DNA of 64,000 bases from Sulfurospirillum diekertiae (lineage in GTDB: Bacteria; Campylobacterota; Campylobacteria; Campylobacterales; Sulfurospirillaceae). Position 1 is the stretch's first letter; each line of letters opens with the position of its first letter. The position numbers and the translations under genes are program-made. Shown here piece by piece: positions 34,973 through 44,075 of the stretch. The stretch is taken from the NCBI RefSeq assembly GCF_011769985.2, contig NZ_CP039734.2:806001-870000 (forward strand), written 5' to 3'. The notes below the pieces were generated by a model, which saw only the letters and a program-made list of their open reading frames with translations, had not been told where the DNA came from and ran no database searches.

Positions 34973-35001
34973 TTGCGATTTTTCAACTTCTGTGCTATAC
35001 T
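34973..35001 (+). promoter_or_regulatory. Promoter of the leu leader
   Basis: TTGCGA (34973-34978), 17-bp spacer and TATACT (34996-35001). The predicted transcript starts about 25 nt before the leader ORF. Confidence 0.6.
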
Positions 35002-35032
35002 ACGCTTTATAAATTTTCTTAAAGGAGAACAG

Positions 35033-35134
35033 ATGGAAACTTTTATCACCCATCAAACCATACACCAACCTCAGAGCATTGCGCAATTTTCTAACGCATC
35101 ACTCGTCGTCGTCCTCCTCCTGAAGCTCCGTTAA
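35033..35134 (+). CDS. Val/Leu-rich leader peptide of leuA (attenuator)
   Basis: A 33-residue ORF with AAAGGAG 5 nt before the ATG. After an ordinary N-terminal half it ends SLVVVLLLKLR and stop, with three Val and five Leu in the last ten codons (from 35102). This is the pattern of a transcription-attenuation leader for branched-chain amino acid genes; leuA starts 191 nt downstream. A T8 run is at 35153-35160, but I find only weak stems before it, so the mechanism is less certain than the peptide. Confidence 0.8.
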   Translation: METFITHQTIHQPQSIAQFSNASLVVVLLLKLR

Positions 35135-35325
35135 ACCTTCATTCTTAACCCCTTTTTTTTCACTGTTGATTTTTAAATTGGCTTTTTAGCCCTGAGGACA
35201 CCTCTACCTAATCAGCTCAATTTTTATCATTTTCATTGTTGTTTTTCTTGTCCTAACACAAGATTTTCTGCCTGATTTTGGCATGTATGAGCCTATAGCT
35301 CATTTGAACACTTAAGGATATTTCT

Positions 35326-36642
35326 ATGCAAACTGAACAAACTTTTAAAAAATACAAACCGTACCCGTTGGTACATTTAGCTCACCGCGAGTGGGCAAGT
35401 AACGTTATCACAAGAGCGCCTATTTGGGTTAGTACGGATTTAAGAGATGGCAACCAAGCTTTGGTTGAGCCGATGAATGCGACCAAAAAATTGGCGTATT
35501 TTCAAAAATTGGTCGAGATGGGATTTAAAGAGATCGAGATCGCGTATCCGAGTGCGTCGCAAACGGACTTTGACTTTTGTCGAACATTGATCGAACGGAA
35601 CTTAATTCCTGAGGATGTTAGGGTTGCGGTTTTGATGCCTTCCATCGAAAAATACATCAGAAAAACGTTTGAAGCGATGAAGGGGGCTAAAAAAGTAACG
35701 ATGCACCTTTACAACCCAACGGCGGACAATCAGCGCAAAATTGTGTTTGACAAAAGCAAAGCGGAGATCATCGCTTTAGCGGTTGAAGGGACACGCATTA
35801 TCAAAGAAGAGGCGGCAAAATTTAAAGGTGATGTGATGTTTCAGTACTCACCCGAGAGCTTTTCGCAAACGGAGTTGGAGTTCGCACGCGATGTGGTGAA
35901 TGCGGTTATCAGCGAGTGGATGCCCACGAAAAATGCACCGATGGTCATTAACTTGCCGAACACCTTGGAAGCCTGCACGCCGAACATTTATGCCGATCGA
36001 ATCGAGTGGATGAGCAAACAGATGTTGGAACGCGACTCCGTTATTTTAAGCGTTCACCCGCACAATGACAGAGGGTGTGCGGTAGCGAGTGCGGAGATGG
36101 CGATCTTAGCAGGGGCACAAAGAGTAGAGGGAACGCTTTTGGGCAATGGCGAGAGAGCGGGCAATGTTGACTTGATTACCTTAGCGTTCAATCTTTACTC
36201 GCAAGGGATCGATCCGATGTTAGACATCTACAACATCGATACGATTTTACAGGAGATCATTACATTGACGCACAGTAGCATTCCTCCCCGTCACCCTTAT
36301 GTAGGTTCTATGATTTACACGGCTTTTTCGGGTACCCATCAGGACGCAATAAAGAAGGGTATGGAGTACCAGAAGGTGGCGTTAGATGGTTATTGGCACG
36401 TACCGTACCTTGTGATCGACCCCAAGGATATCAAGCGGGATTATCGCGATGTGGTGCGCATTAACTCCCAATCGGGCAAAGGGGGCGTGGCGTATGTGCT
36501 GAAGGAGTTTTACGGCATTGAGACGACCAAAAACATGCAAATTGAAATTGCGTTGGAAGTCCAAAGGCTTTGTGATGAGAAGGGTATTGAAGTTACGGCA
36601 GAAGAGATTTTTAAAGTTTTCAGGCAAATATGCAAGCTTTGA
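35326..36642 (+). CDS. leuA: 2-isopropylmalate synthase without the regulatory domain
   Basis: A 438-residue enzyme for the first step of leucine synthesis (acetyl-CoA plus 2-ketoisovalerate). It is of the LEU4/actinobacterial type: WVSTDLRDGNQAL near residue 33, HPHNDRGCAVA near 246 and NGERAGNVDL. Such enzymes normally run to 550 residues or more with a C-terminal LeuA dimer domain that binds leucine; here the chain ends where that domain should start. Feedback inhibition may therefore be absent, leaving control to the leader peptide. Confidence 0.9.
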   Translation: MQTEQTFKKYKPYPLVHLAHREWASNVITRAPIWVSTDLRDGNQALVEPMNATKKLAYFQKLVEMGFKEIEIAYPSASQTDFDFCRTLIERNLIPEDVRVAVLMPSIEKYIRKTFEAMKGAKKVTMHLYNPTADNQRKIVFDKSKAEIIALAVEGTRIIKEEAAKFKGDVMFQYSPESFSQTELEFARDVVNAVISEWMPTKNAPMVINLPNTLEACTPNIYADRIEWMSKQMLERDSVILSVHPHNDRGCAVASAEMAILAGAQRVEGTLLGNGERAGNVDLITLAFNLYSQGIDPMLDIYNIDTILQEIITLTHSSIPPRHPYVGSMIYTAFSGTHQDAIKKGMEYQKVALDGYWHVPYLVIDPKDIKRDYRDVVRINSQSGKGGVAYVLKEFYGIETTKNMQIEIALEVQRLCDEKGIEVTAEEIFKVFRQICKL

Positions 36643-36665
36643 GCTTTACATGTAAAGAGGAGAAA

Positions 36666-37433
36666 ATGATGAGTGGACAATGGAAAGCAGATGCCTACGC
36701 GGCAAATTCAAAAGGGCAAGCGGTTTGGGCGCACGAGTTAATTGAAAAGATGGAGCTTATGGGTGATGAATCCATTTTGGATATTGGATGTGGCGATGGA
36801 AAGATTACGGATACGCTCAGTCGCCGCACCCGTAGTGAAGTGGTTGGCATTGACTTTAGTGATGAGATGATCGCGTATGCTAAAGCGTCTTTTTCAAAGC
36901 CTACATTTATGCAGATGGACGCACAAGCTCTAAGCTTTAACGAGCGTTTTGATGTGGTGTTTTCCAATGCCGCGTTGCACTGGGCAAAAGACCATCACGC
37001 CATTTTAGAAGGTATCTATCAAGCGCTAAAGCCAAAGGGCAGAGCGATTTTACAGATGGGAGGAGCGGGGAATGGCGAAAAAGTGTTTGAAGCCTTCACC
37101 CAAATTCTTCCAGACTATGCAGCATATTTCGGAAGATTTGAGTCACCTTATACCTTTCATTCGGACATTACGTACGAGGCATTGTTAAACAGTATAGGTT
37201 TTAGTACGCATCAAGCGCATTTAGTGTTTAAAGATATGGTACATGAAAATCTTAAAGCATTTCGCGGTTGGCTTGAAACCGCGTGGTTTCCATTTATCAA
37301 TCCTGTGCCACATGCGCTCAAAGAGACATTTGTTGAGGCGTGGATAGAGGCGTATAGTGCGCTTTGCCCACCCGATCATGAGGGTAGAGTGCATGTGGGT
37401 ATGATGCGCCTTGAAGTGCAATTGAGCAAGTAA
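36666..37433 (+). CDS. Class I SAM-dependent methyltransferase (Tam-like)
   Basis: A 255-residue methyltransferase with motif I ILDIGCGDGKIT near residue 37 and the DVVFSNAALHW segment near 97, like trans-aconitate methyltransferases and related enzymes. The frame is open further upstream into the leuA end, but AGAGGAG at 36656-36662 points to ATG 36666. A TTACATGTAA copy (36646-36655) lies between leuA and this start. The substrate is not known. Confidence 0.8.
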   Translation: MMSGQWKADAYAANSKGQAVWAHELIEKMELMGDESILDIGCGDGKITDTLSRRTRSEVVGIDFSDEMIAYAKASFSKPTFMQMDAQALSFNERFDVVFSNAALHWAKDHHAILEGIYQALKPKGRAILQMGGAGNGEKVFEAFTQILPDYAAYFGRFESPYTFHSDITYEALLNSIGFSTHQAHLVFKDMVHENLKAFRGWLETAWFPFINPVPHALKETFVEAWIEAYSALCPPDHEGRVHVGMMRLEVQLSK

Positions 37434-37474
37434 AAACGTTTACATGTAAAGATAAGGATTCAAAGGATGAAGCG

Positions 37475-37870
37475 ATGATGATCAGTGAAAGTCAACACGA
37501 AAAGTATCTCACACGTTTTACCAATGGTATGTTAAGTGCCTACGCCGATACGACAAAAAATAAAGGAGGTTTAGAGCAAGGCTTTAGACCTCATGAACTC
37601 TTGGAAGCGGCGTTGGCGTGTTGTATGAATATGTCACTTAGAATGAATGCCGAAAAACTTTGTATTCCCCTTAAAGAGGTGAAAGTGCAGGTTTCTTTAA
37701 ATCGAGAAAACTCTGAGCAGTCAACATTTGAATACAGTGTATCGTTTGGAGAATCACTCTTATATGAAGACGAACAAAAACTATTGAGAGCGCTTGAGTG
37801 TAGTTCGGTTCGTTCGACATTATCAAAGCCATTAGCGTTTAAGCTCGTCAATGAAAAAGCGAATCTGTGA
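37475..37870 (+). CDS. OsmC-family protein
   Basis: A 131-residue OsmC/YhfA-like protein with the GFRPHELLEAALACCMNMSL motif holding the reactive Cys pair and the SFGESLLYEDEQKLLRAL helix. The family includes thiol-dependent peroxidases. It begins 41 nt after the methyltransferase, with a palindrome (37440-37449) in the gap. It overlaps nothing, but the LysE gene follows closely. Confidence 0.82.
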   Translation: MMISESQHEKYLTRFTNGMLSAYADTTKNKGGLEQGFRPHELLEAALACCMNMSLRMNAEKLCIPLKEVKVQVSLNRENSEQSTFEYSVSFGESLLYEDEQKLLRALECSSVRSTLSKPLAFKLVNEKANL

Positions 37871-37907
37871 TAAAATCGTTCTACTCTTTTACTCTAAAGG
37901 TCGTGTC

Positions 37908-38525
37908 ATGATAAGTGTTGAATTTTTGATTACCGCTTTAATTGTAGTACTAATTCCTGGTACGGGCGTTCTTTTTACGATTTCCACGGGATTAGCGCAA
38001 GGGAAAAAAGCGAGTATGTATGCGGCTCTTGGGTGTACAGCAGGGATTGTTCCGCATCTTTTAGCGACGATTTTTGGGCTTGCGGCTATTATGCACACGA
38101 GTGCCCTCGCATTTGAAATTCTAAAAATTGCGGGGGTTATGTATCTGTTTTATCTGGCGGTTATGACATGGAGGGACAAGGGTGGTTTTGAAACAGAGGC
38201 GATTTCAGCGCGCACCAGTGCTTTTTCGCTAGCGTCTAAAGCATTTTTACTGAACATCCTCAATCCCAAATTAACGATTTTCTTTTTAGCTTTTTTACCG
38301 CAATTTATTGCACCAGAGACACCATCGCCAGTGTTGGATATGATGGTGTTAAGTGTTGTGTTTATGCTAATGACCTTTGGTGTATTTGTTCTCTATGGTC
38401 TTTTAGCGCACGTCTTTCGCCAGCGTGTCATAGCGTCACACCGTGTCCAAACATGGCTACGACGTGGGTTTGCATTGACGTTTGCAGGACTTGGTATACA
38501 ACTAGCTTCTTCTTCACAGAAGTGA
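37908..38525 (+). CDS. LysE/RhtB-family amino-acid exporter
   Basis: A 205-residue inner-membrane protein with about six helices and the family start FLITALIVVLIPGTGVLFTISTGLAQGKKAS (given here by its key PGTG and GKKAS parts). The C terminus ends in a further hydrophobic helix. Start ATG 37908 is chosen over the in-frame ATG 37851, which overlaps the OsmC gene. Export of an amino acid or homoserine lactone-like compound is typical of the family. Confidence 0.85.
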   Translation: MISVEFLITALIVVLIPGTGVLFTISTGLAQGKKASMYAALGCTAGIVPHLLATIFGLAAIMHTSALAFEILKIAGVMYLFYLAVMTWRDKGGFETEAISARTSAFSLASKAFLLNILNPKLTIFFLAFLPQFIAPETPSPVLDMMVLSVVFMLMTFGVFVLYGLLAHVFRQRVIASHRVQTWLRRGFALTFAGLGIQLASSSQK

Positions 38526-38532
38526 CGAAAAA

Positions 38533-38546
38533 CTTTACATGTAAAG
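38533..38546. repeat. Palindrome at a convergent junction
   Basis: CTTTACATGTAAAG between the convergent LysE-type gene (stop 38525) and the HD-GYP gene (stop 38606). Confidence 0.8.
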
Positions 38547-38605
38547 CTTTGTGAGTTTCGAATGATCGTCTTTCAAAGAGGTCAATACCTCTTTAGCATT
38601 CTTAA

Positions 38606-40810
38606 TTAGATAGCATAGGTAAGAGCATCTTTAAGACTATCGCGGATGGCTAAAAAATCCTCTTTAGCATTCAGGAAAAGATCAACAATTTGCGGATCAA
38701 AATGTTTTCCACGCTCATTTTCAAAAAATTCAAAAATAGCCGCATCTTCCCATGCTTTTTTATAACAACGGTCATGGCTCAGAGCATCAAAAACATCGGC
38801 AACACTCACAATGCGTGCATAGAGATGAATCTCTGTGCCTTTAAGATTCATGGGATAGCCTGAACCATCGTATTTTTCATGGTGCTCTTTAGCAATGGTC
38901 GCGGCTGCTTTAAGGAGTGGTCGCGTAGAGTTTTGTAAAATGGTGTAGCCAATCATCGAGTGTGTACGCATAACCGTCCACTCTTCGTCGCTTAAAGAAC
39001 CTGGTTTATGTAAAATAGCATCGGGAATCCCCACTTTTCCTATATCGTGCATAGGTGAAGCTGATGCGATGAGGTCGGATTCTTTTTTATCAAGACCGTA
39101 TTTTTGAGCTAATAGGTGAGAATAGGCCGCGACACGCCTGACATGATTGCCTGTCTCTTTACTGCGGCTTTCTGCAATCTCGCCCATGCAGTAAATAACC
39201 TCTTGTTGCGTTGCTTCAAGCTCTACATGTAAGGTAATGATTTCGCTGACATCACGCCGTATTGCCATATATTCTAAAGGGGTATTGTTCTTGTTGAAAA
39301 TCGGTAATATCGTTGAATAAACCCAATACGCTTGACCATTTTTCTTCTGATTTTTCAAAACGCCTTTCCAGACTTTGCCTTTTTTAAGTGTATCCCATAA
39401 ATCAATAAAGACTTCGTTGGGGGTATCTTTATGGCGAGTAATGTTGTGATTTTTCCCAATGACTTCTGCTTCTTTAAAACCGGTTGTTTTATAGAAATTT
39501 TCATTGGCAAAGGTGATGTTACCATCCAAATCCGTACGCGTCAGGATGGTACTTTTATTGATGGCATTTTCATATTGTTTGGACATATGGTACGCATCTT
39601 CAAAGTTCTTTTCAGAAATTTTAAGTTGATTTTGAAGAGAGTCATGAATTTCACGCACATTGCTAATATCGGTTCGAATGCTAATGAATTCAACAATGTT
39701 GCCATTGTGGTCAACAATGGGATTAATCACCGCATTGACCCAATACGCGGTACCATCTTTGCGTCTATTTTTGACCACACCTTCCCACTTTTCACCTTTT
39801 AAAAGAGTGTCCCACATCTGTTTAAACGTCTCTTTGGGCACACTTGGGTGACGCACAATGCTATGCGGTTGTCCTATTAGCTCTTCATAACGATAGCCTG
39901 AGATTTTACAAAATTTATCATTGGCATAGGTGATAATGCCTTCTTTATTGGTCTTTGAGACAATCGTACTGCGATCAACCGCATTTTTATACTCTTGTAA
40001 AATCGTTTTTTGATAGAAATTTTCTTTGGTTTTTCGCCCAAAATCAATCCAATAATCGACTTTTTGTAAAAGCTCTTCTTCAATAAAAGGCTTATGAAAA
40101 AACTCATTAGCACCTTGCTTAATAAGCTTTCTCACCGTATGCGCATTGTACTGTTCTGTAAGAATAAAAATAGGGATGTGCATACTTTGGGGCATAGATC
40201 GAAACTCTACTAAAATGGCTTCGCCCATAGCGTTTGAAGAGGAAAAATCAAGGATTATAAGATCAAAGGGTGTGTTTTTGAGGAGCCCTTGCGCACTGGG
40301 ACTATCATATGCAATCTCTACGTGATAGTTTAACGGTTCTAAAAGTTCTTGAATATGCTGTGCACTTGTAGGTGAATCGTCAATGACTAAAATGGAGTTG
40401 GTTGTATTTTTTAAAAGGGCTTTCATGGTTCTATCAATCTCTTGACCCACAAATGAAAGGGGGGAAGTTTTACACAAATAGCCTAAAACACCATAGTGCG
40501 CCCACTCATCACATTGTTGGGTTGTAGCATCGGACGTATAAACAAGAATCTTATGTTTTTCAAAAATATGAAGATTTTGTAAAATAAGCTCCCCTTCACC
40601 ATCGGGAAGTGTGAGATCTAAAACAATCAAGTCAAAGGATAAAAAAGTGAGAAGTTCTATCGCTGCGTGTAATGTGTTCGCATGTCGTATTGTGTAACCC
40701 AAAGTTTTGAGTTCTTTTTGAAGCATTTTTGAAAACATTCGTGAATGATCAATGATAAGAATTGAGCCAACATTGGCTTCCTTTTGAATTGATTTTAGGT
40801 CAATTGTCAT
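38606..40810 (-). CDS. Two-receiver, two-PAS, HD-GYP phosphodiesterase
   Basis: A 734-residue cytoplasmic signalling protein: receiver domains at about 15-130 and 140-260 (DLIVLDLTLPDGEGE, DLIILDFSSSNAMGE), two Aer-like PAS domains (about 290-395 and 415-515) and an HD-GYP domain with HDIGKVGIPDAIL and GSGYP. HD-GYP enzymes hydrolyse cyclic di-GMP. GAGGA fits ATG 40810 better than ATG 40816. No partner kinase is adjacent. Confidence 0.9.
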   Translation of the reverse strand: MTIDLKSIQKEANVGSILIIDHSRMFSKMLQKELKTLGYTIRHANTLHAAIELLTFLSFDLIVLDLTLPDGEGELILQNLHIFEKHKILVYTSDATTQQCDEWAHYGVLGYLCKTSPLSFVGQEIDRTMKALLKNTTNSILVIDDSPTSAQHIQELLEPLNYHVEIAYDSPSAQGLLKNTPFDLIILDFSSSNAMGEAILVEFRSMPQSMHIPIFILTEQYNAHTVRKLIKQGANEFFHKPFIEEELLQKVDYWIDFGRKTKENFYQKTILQEYKNAVDRSTIVSKTNKEGIITYANDKFCKISGYRYEELIGQPHSIVRHPSVPKETFKQMWDTLLKGEKWEGVVKNRRKDGTAYWVNAVINPIVDHNGNIVEFISIRTDISNVREIHDSLQNQLKISEKNFEDAYHMSKQYENAINKSTILTRTDLDGNITFANENFYKTTGFKEAEVIGKNHNITRHKDTPNEVFIDLWDTLKKGKVWKGVLKNQKKNGQAYWVYSTILPIFNKNNTPLEYMAIRRDVSEIITLHVELEATQQEVIYCMGEIAESRSKETGNHVRRVAAYSHLLAQKYGLDKKESDLIASASPMHDIGKVGIPDAILHKPGSLSDEEWTVMRTHSMIGYTILQNSTRPLLKAAATIAKEHHEKYDGSGYPMNLKGTEIHLYARIVSVADVFDALSHDRCYKKAWEDAAIFEFFENERGKHFDPQIVDLFLNAKEDFLAIRDSLKDALTYAI

Positions 40811-40880
40811 AAACATTCCTCATAAAACATTAAAGATAGAAAGCAATCAAATAGGATCAAACGATCATTTGTCAATACGT

Positions 40881-40921
40881 TTACATGTAAAGTAAGGAGG
40901 CTTTCCTTTCTTTACATGTAA
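40881..40921. repeat. Two palindromes between HD-GYP and chemoreceptor genes
   Basis: TTACATGTAA at 40881-40890 and 40912-40921, separated by a 21-nt spacer containing AAGGAGGCTTTCCTT, itself an imperfect inverted repeat. The two genes here run in the same direction. Confidence 0.7.
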
Positions 40922-40932
40922 AAAATATAATT

Positions 40933-42540
40933 CTACTGAAACTGTCCTAATTTTAGATTGAGATTTTCGGCCAATTTAGAGAGATGATCCGCAGCAGAGG
41001 CGATTTCTTCAACACTTCTCGCATTTTCACTGGTAATGGAGTTGATGTTGGTGACAAGGTCAACAATTTTATCCGTATCTTTTGCAATTTGATGCGAATT
41101 ATTAGCACTAATAGTGACAGATTCCACGCTCTCGTTCATAACCGAAGTTGTGCTAATAATGCTCTCTTCCACATTGATGGAAACAGAAGCTAATCGCCTG
41201 ATATTTTGAGCATTCTTGGTCATCTTATCGGAGGAATCGATAATGGATTGAACAATAATATTGATGGTTGCATTAATCTCTTGTAAACTTCGCTGTGTGC
41301 GTTCAGCCAACTTTCGGACTTCATCGGCAACCACGGCAAAACCACGTCCATGCTCACCTGCACGTGCCGCTTCAATCGCCGCATTGAGTGCCAGTAAGTT
41401 GGTTTGATCAGCAATATCAGAAATGACCGTTAAAATTTCTTTAACCTGTTCTGCATCTTTGCTCATTTGCTCTAATTGTCCTGCTAAAGTTGTTTCTGCT
41501 TCACTGGCAAGTTCCACATCGTCTTTCAACATAATGACCTCTTTCTTCGCTGATTCCAGTTTATCTCCAGCAAGTTCAATACTTTTTTTCATCTCTTCTG
41601 AGAGAATAGCCGTTTCTTGAACAAACTTTTTAATGGTGACAATCTCTTCAATCGTATTATTGACAATCACGGTGCTGTTTTCAGCATTACGCCCAATTTG
41701 CATACTGGTGGTTGAGAGTTCATGAGAAACAGAAGCATTTTCAGACGATGAATGTTTGACATCATCAATAATGGTTTCTAGGGTATCGACTAAACTATTA
41801 AAGCTATTGACGATCTCTTGAATCTCATTGTTTTTGCCATATTTTATTCTAAACTTGAGCTCTTTATTTTGAACAAAGCCTGAGATGCCATCACGAATAA
41901 GGAAGACTCCATTCATGATGTTATTGCGTATGATAATGACAAGAACAATGACAGCAAGCGTGACCATCAGGGATAAACCTATCATGATGGTTGTTGCACT
42001 ACTTTTGGCACTCATTGCTTCTTTGGCATCATTTTGAGCTAAAGTTTGGTTATATGCCATGTGCGCTTCAAGTGTTTTTACCATATCACCAACGATTGAG
42101 CCATGATCGTAAGCAGATGTTTTTGCTTCAGCATTTTTTCCGTCATCAGAAAGTTTAAAAATTTTATCAACCACGGGAATATAAATAGCCATTATTTCTT
42201 GTTCTTTTTTGTAAAATGCTTTGTCTGTATCATCGGAAAGCATGACTTCATATTTCTTAAAATAGGTATCAAAAGAGGCATGATACTCTTTGAATTTTGC
42301 TTCAAGTCTTTTTTGTTCATTTCTATCCTCTGTCGCTAGATGTTCCCACATCGTAACACGCATCGTGCTAAAATCCTGTAGCATATTGCCCATTATTAAT
42401 ACGCTAGGTAATGAATTGACATTGCACGTATTTGTCTTTTCGTAGACTTGCTCCATCTTCTGGATACTTATGATAAAAACTGCCCCAATACCTAAAATGG
42501 CAATAGCTAATATTGCCATCAACTGTTTTGATATGCTCAC
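40933..42540 (-). CDS. Methyl-accepting chemotaxis protein
   Basis: A 535-residue chemoreceptor starting at GTG 42540 behind AAAGGAG. Membrane helices lie at about 8-28 and 188-210, with a four-helix-bundle-like periplasmic domain between, HAMP and a signalling domain with [30 protein letters not shown] at the tip. Its C terminus resembles that of the receptor at 32.2 kb. The ligand is unknown. Confidence 0.93.
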   Translation of the reverse strand: MSISKQLMAILAIAILGIGAVFIISIQKMEQVYEKTNTCNVNSLPSVLIMGNMLQDFSTMRVTMWEHLATEDRNEQKRLEAKFKEYHASFDTYFKKYEVMLSDDTDKAFYKKEQEIMAIYIPVVDKIFKLSDDGKNAEAKTSAYDHGSIVGDMVKTLEAHMAYNQTLAQNDAKEAMSAKSSATTIMIGLSLMVTLAVIVLVIIIRNNIMNGVFLIRDGISGFVQNKELKFRIKYGKNNEIQEIVNSFNSLVDTLETIIDDVKHSSSENASVSHELSTTSMQIGRNAENSTVIVNNTIEEIVTIKKFVQETAILSEEMKKSIELAGDKLESAKKEVIMLKDDVELASEAETTLAGQLEQMSKDAEQVKEILTVISDIADQTNLLALNAAIEAARAGEHGRGFAVVADEVRKLAERTQRSLQEINATINIIVQSIIDSSDKMTKNAQNIRRLASVSINVEESIISTTSVMNESVESVTISANNSHQIAKDTDKIVDLVTNINSITSENARSVEEIASAADHLSKLAENLNLKLGQFQ

Positions 42541-42718
42541 AATTGACTCCTTTTGAATTAGTGTATTTTAATTTTTAGTGTAAGTATTAAGGACTTTGTG
42601 AGTTTTTTTAATTTTTAGACTAATGTATTGTTTCGCGAAGAGTGAATTTAAAAAATATACTAAATGGATATAATGACCTCTTATCAATACGTTTCACACT
42701 AAAATCCCTGCATCATTG

Positions 42719-42775
42719 CTAATAAAAAAATAATAAACCTAATAATAATAAAACTGCTAAAATTTCGATTTGCAT
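42719..42775 (-). CDS. Possible 18-residue hydrophobic peptide
   Basis: MQIEILAVLLLLGLLFFY, preceded by AGGAAG 6 nt upstream. It is one membrane helix in length. Such short hydrophobic ORFs arise easily in AT-rich DNA, so this is only a candidate. The rest of the 42541-42971 gap holds the 26-bp palindrome and AT-rich sequence. Confidence 0.2.
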   Translation of the reverse strand: MQIEILAVLLLLGLLFFY

Positions 42776-42871
42776 TTATTCTTCCTGAAAATACAAAATA
42801 ACGAAACAATGATAGAATAAGAATTGATTAAAAATTAATACTACGTGTATTGTAAGCCAATATATAAAATA

Positions 42872-42897
42872 CATCAATGTCCCATGGGACATTGATG
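42872..42897. promoter_or_regulatory. Perfect 26-bp palindrome (candidate operator)
   Basis: Half-site CATCAATGTCCCA followed directly by its exact complement. It lies 75 bp before the start of the frameshifted XRE regulator, a usual place for an autoregulatory operator. Confidence 0.6.
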
Positions 42898-42971
42898 CAA
42901 AAGAGTTATCAAAGTAAACTCATAAAAAAGTCTACCTATGTCAGGAACTGTTTAGAAAGAGCAAGAAGGTC

Positions 42972-43215
42972 ATGAATTCATATGATGCTGAAGCAATTCA
43001 TGCTCAAATACGCCATAATGTAAAGCTATTGAGAGAAAAAAAGAGGTAAAAGTCAGCTTGAGATGGCTTTGGCGATTGGACATTCTTCAGCAGCATTTTA
43101 TGCCAAGGCGGAGCTTGGTATCCAGCATAAAAAATTTAATGTTGAGCACTTATGTAAAATTGCTAATGTATTGGAAGTCGATATTTGTGATTTTTTTAAA
43201 AATATGGAGGAGTAG
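42972..43215 (+). pseudogene. XRE-family regulator with a +1 frameshift at an A7 run
   Basis: ATG 42972 opens a 25-codon frame (HAQIRHNVKLLREKK) that stops at 43050. Skipping one base in GAGAAAAAAAGAGG (about 43031-43045) joins it to a second frame giving GKSQLEMALAIGHSSAAFY, EHLCKIANVLEVDICDFF and a stop at 43213. Together this is an ~80-residue Cro/C1-type helix-turn-helix protein. Six As instead of seven would restore it. Options are decay, phase variation or a base-calling error. Confidence 0.75.
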
Positions 43216-43234
43216 GGCTTTACATGTAAAGCCC
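43215..43234. terminator. Perfect 20-bp palindrome at a convergent junction
   Basis: GGGCTTTACATGTAAAGCCC, an 8-bp stem with CATG loop, between the XRE remnant (+) and yebC-like gene (-). Confidence 0.65.
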
Positions 43235-43243
43235 TTGGAAAGG

Positions 43244-43954
43244 TTATCCGATGTTGGTATAAACGGCTTGTACGTCGTCATCATCTTCGATTTTTTCGAT
43301 GATTTTTTCGACATCAACCATTTGTTCTTCCGTAAAAGTGATAGGTGTGTTTGCAATGCGCTCTAGGTTTGCTTTGGTTAAGCTAATTCCAAGACGATCA
43401 AATGCGGCAGAAAGTGTTCCAAAATTGGTGTAGTCAGCATAAACCAGTACCACGCCATCTTCTTCCTCAATCTCTTCAAGACCTGCATCAATCAGTTCAA
43501 GTTCTAATTCTTCAATGTCCATATTTGCAGTCTTAGCAAACTCAAAAACAGCCTTACGAGAGAACATAAACTCCAATGAGCCATTATTAAGCATCTCACC
43601 GCCCGCTTTTTTAAAGGCACTTTTGATGTTAGCGACTGAGCGAGTATTGTTGTCCGTTGCACACTCGACAAAAAAGAGTGAACCATGCGGTCCTTTGCCT
43701 TCAAACGTAACTTCATTCAGGGTCTGTGCATCTTTGCCAAGCGCTCGTTTAATCGCGGCATCGATGTTGTCTTTAGGCATATTTTCCGCTTTAGCATTGA
43801 GGATAGCCGTGCGGAGTTTTGCATTACTCTCAGGGTCTCCACCGCCTTCTTTAGCCGCCATCATGATCGTACGGCCCAGTCTTGGAAATACGCGTGACAT
43901 ATTTCCCCATCGTTTCATTTTCGCTGCTTTTCGGTATTCAAACGCTCTTCCCAT
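43244..43954 (-). CDS. YebC/PmpR-family protein
   Basis: A 236-residue protein from ATG 43954 ([16 protein letters not shown]), with the KRALGKD and [19 protein letters not shown] segments of the YebC/TACO1 family. Members act in translation of proline-rich stretches or as transcription regulators. Length and N terminus are ordinary. It probably has its own promoter. Confidence 0.93.
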   Translation of the reverse strand: MGRAFEYRKAAKMKRWGNMSRVFPRLGRTIMMAAKEGGGDPESNAKLRTAILNAKAENMPKDNIDAAIKRALGKDAQTLNEVTFEGKGPHGSLFFVECATDNNTRSVANIKSAFKKAGGEMLNNGSLEFMFSRKAVFEFAKTANMDIEELELELIDAGLEEIEEEDGVVLVYADYTNFGTLSAAFDRLGISLTKANLERIANTPITFTEEQMVDVEKIIEKIEDDDDVQAVYTNIG

Positions 43955-44075
43955 AGGGGTCAATTCCTTGTATGATATTCTAAATAGTGCATTATTATAG
44001 CTTGTTTAACCCTTGTTTAAAATAAGAGTTTTTTCTATAATGCTTCAGCACTTCATGCATTCAAAGGATAGTAGA

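Noticed and set aside
42699-42775. A 25-residue small membrane protein upstream of the chemoreceptor
   Set aside because: The exact count of A residues (seven) puts a stop after 18 codons; only a weak 18-residue candidate remains.
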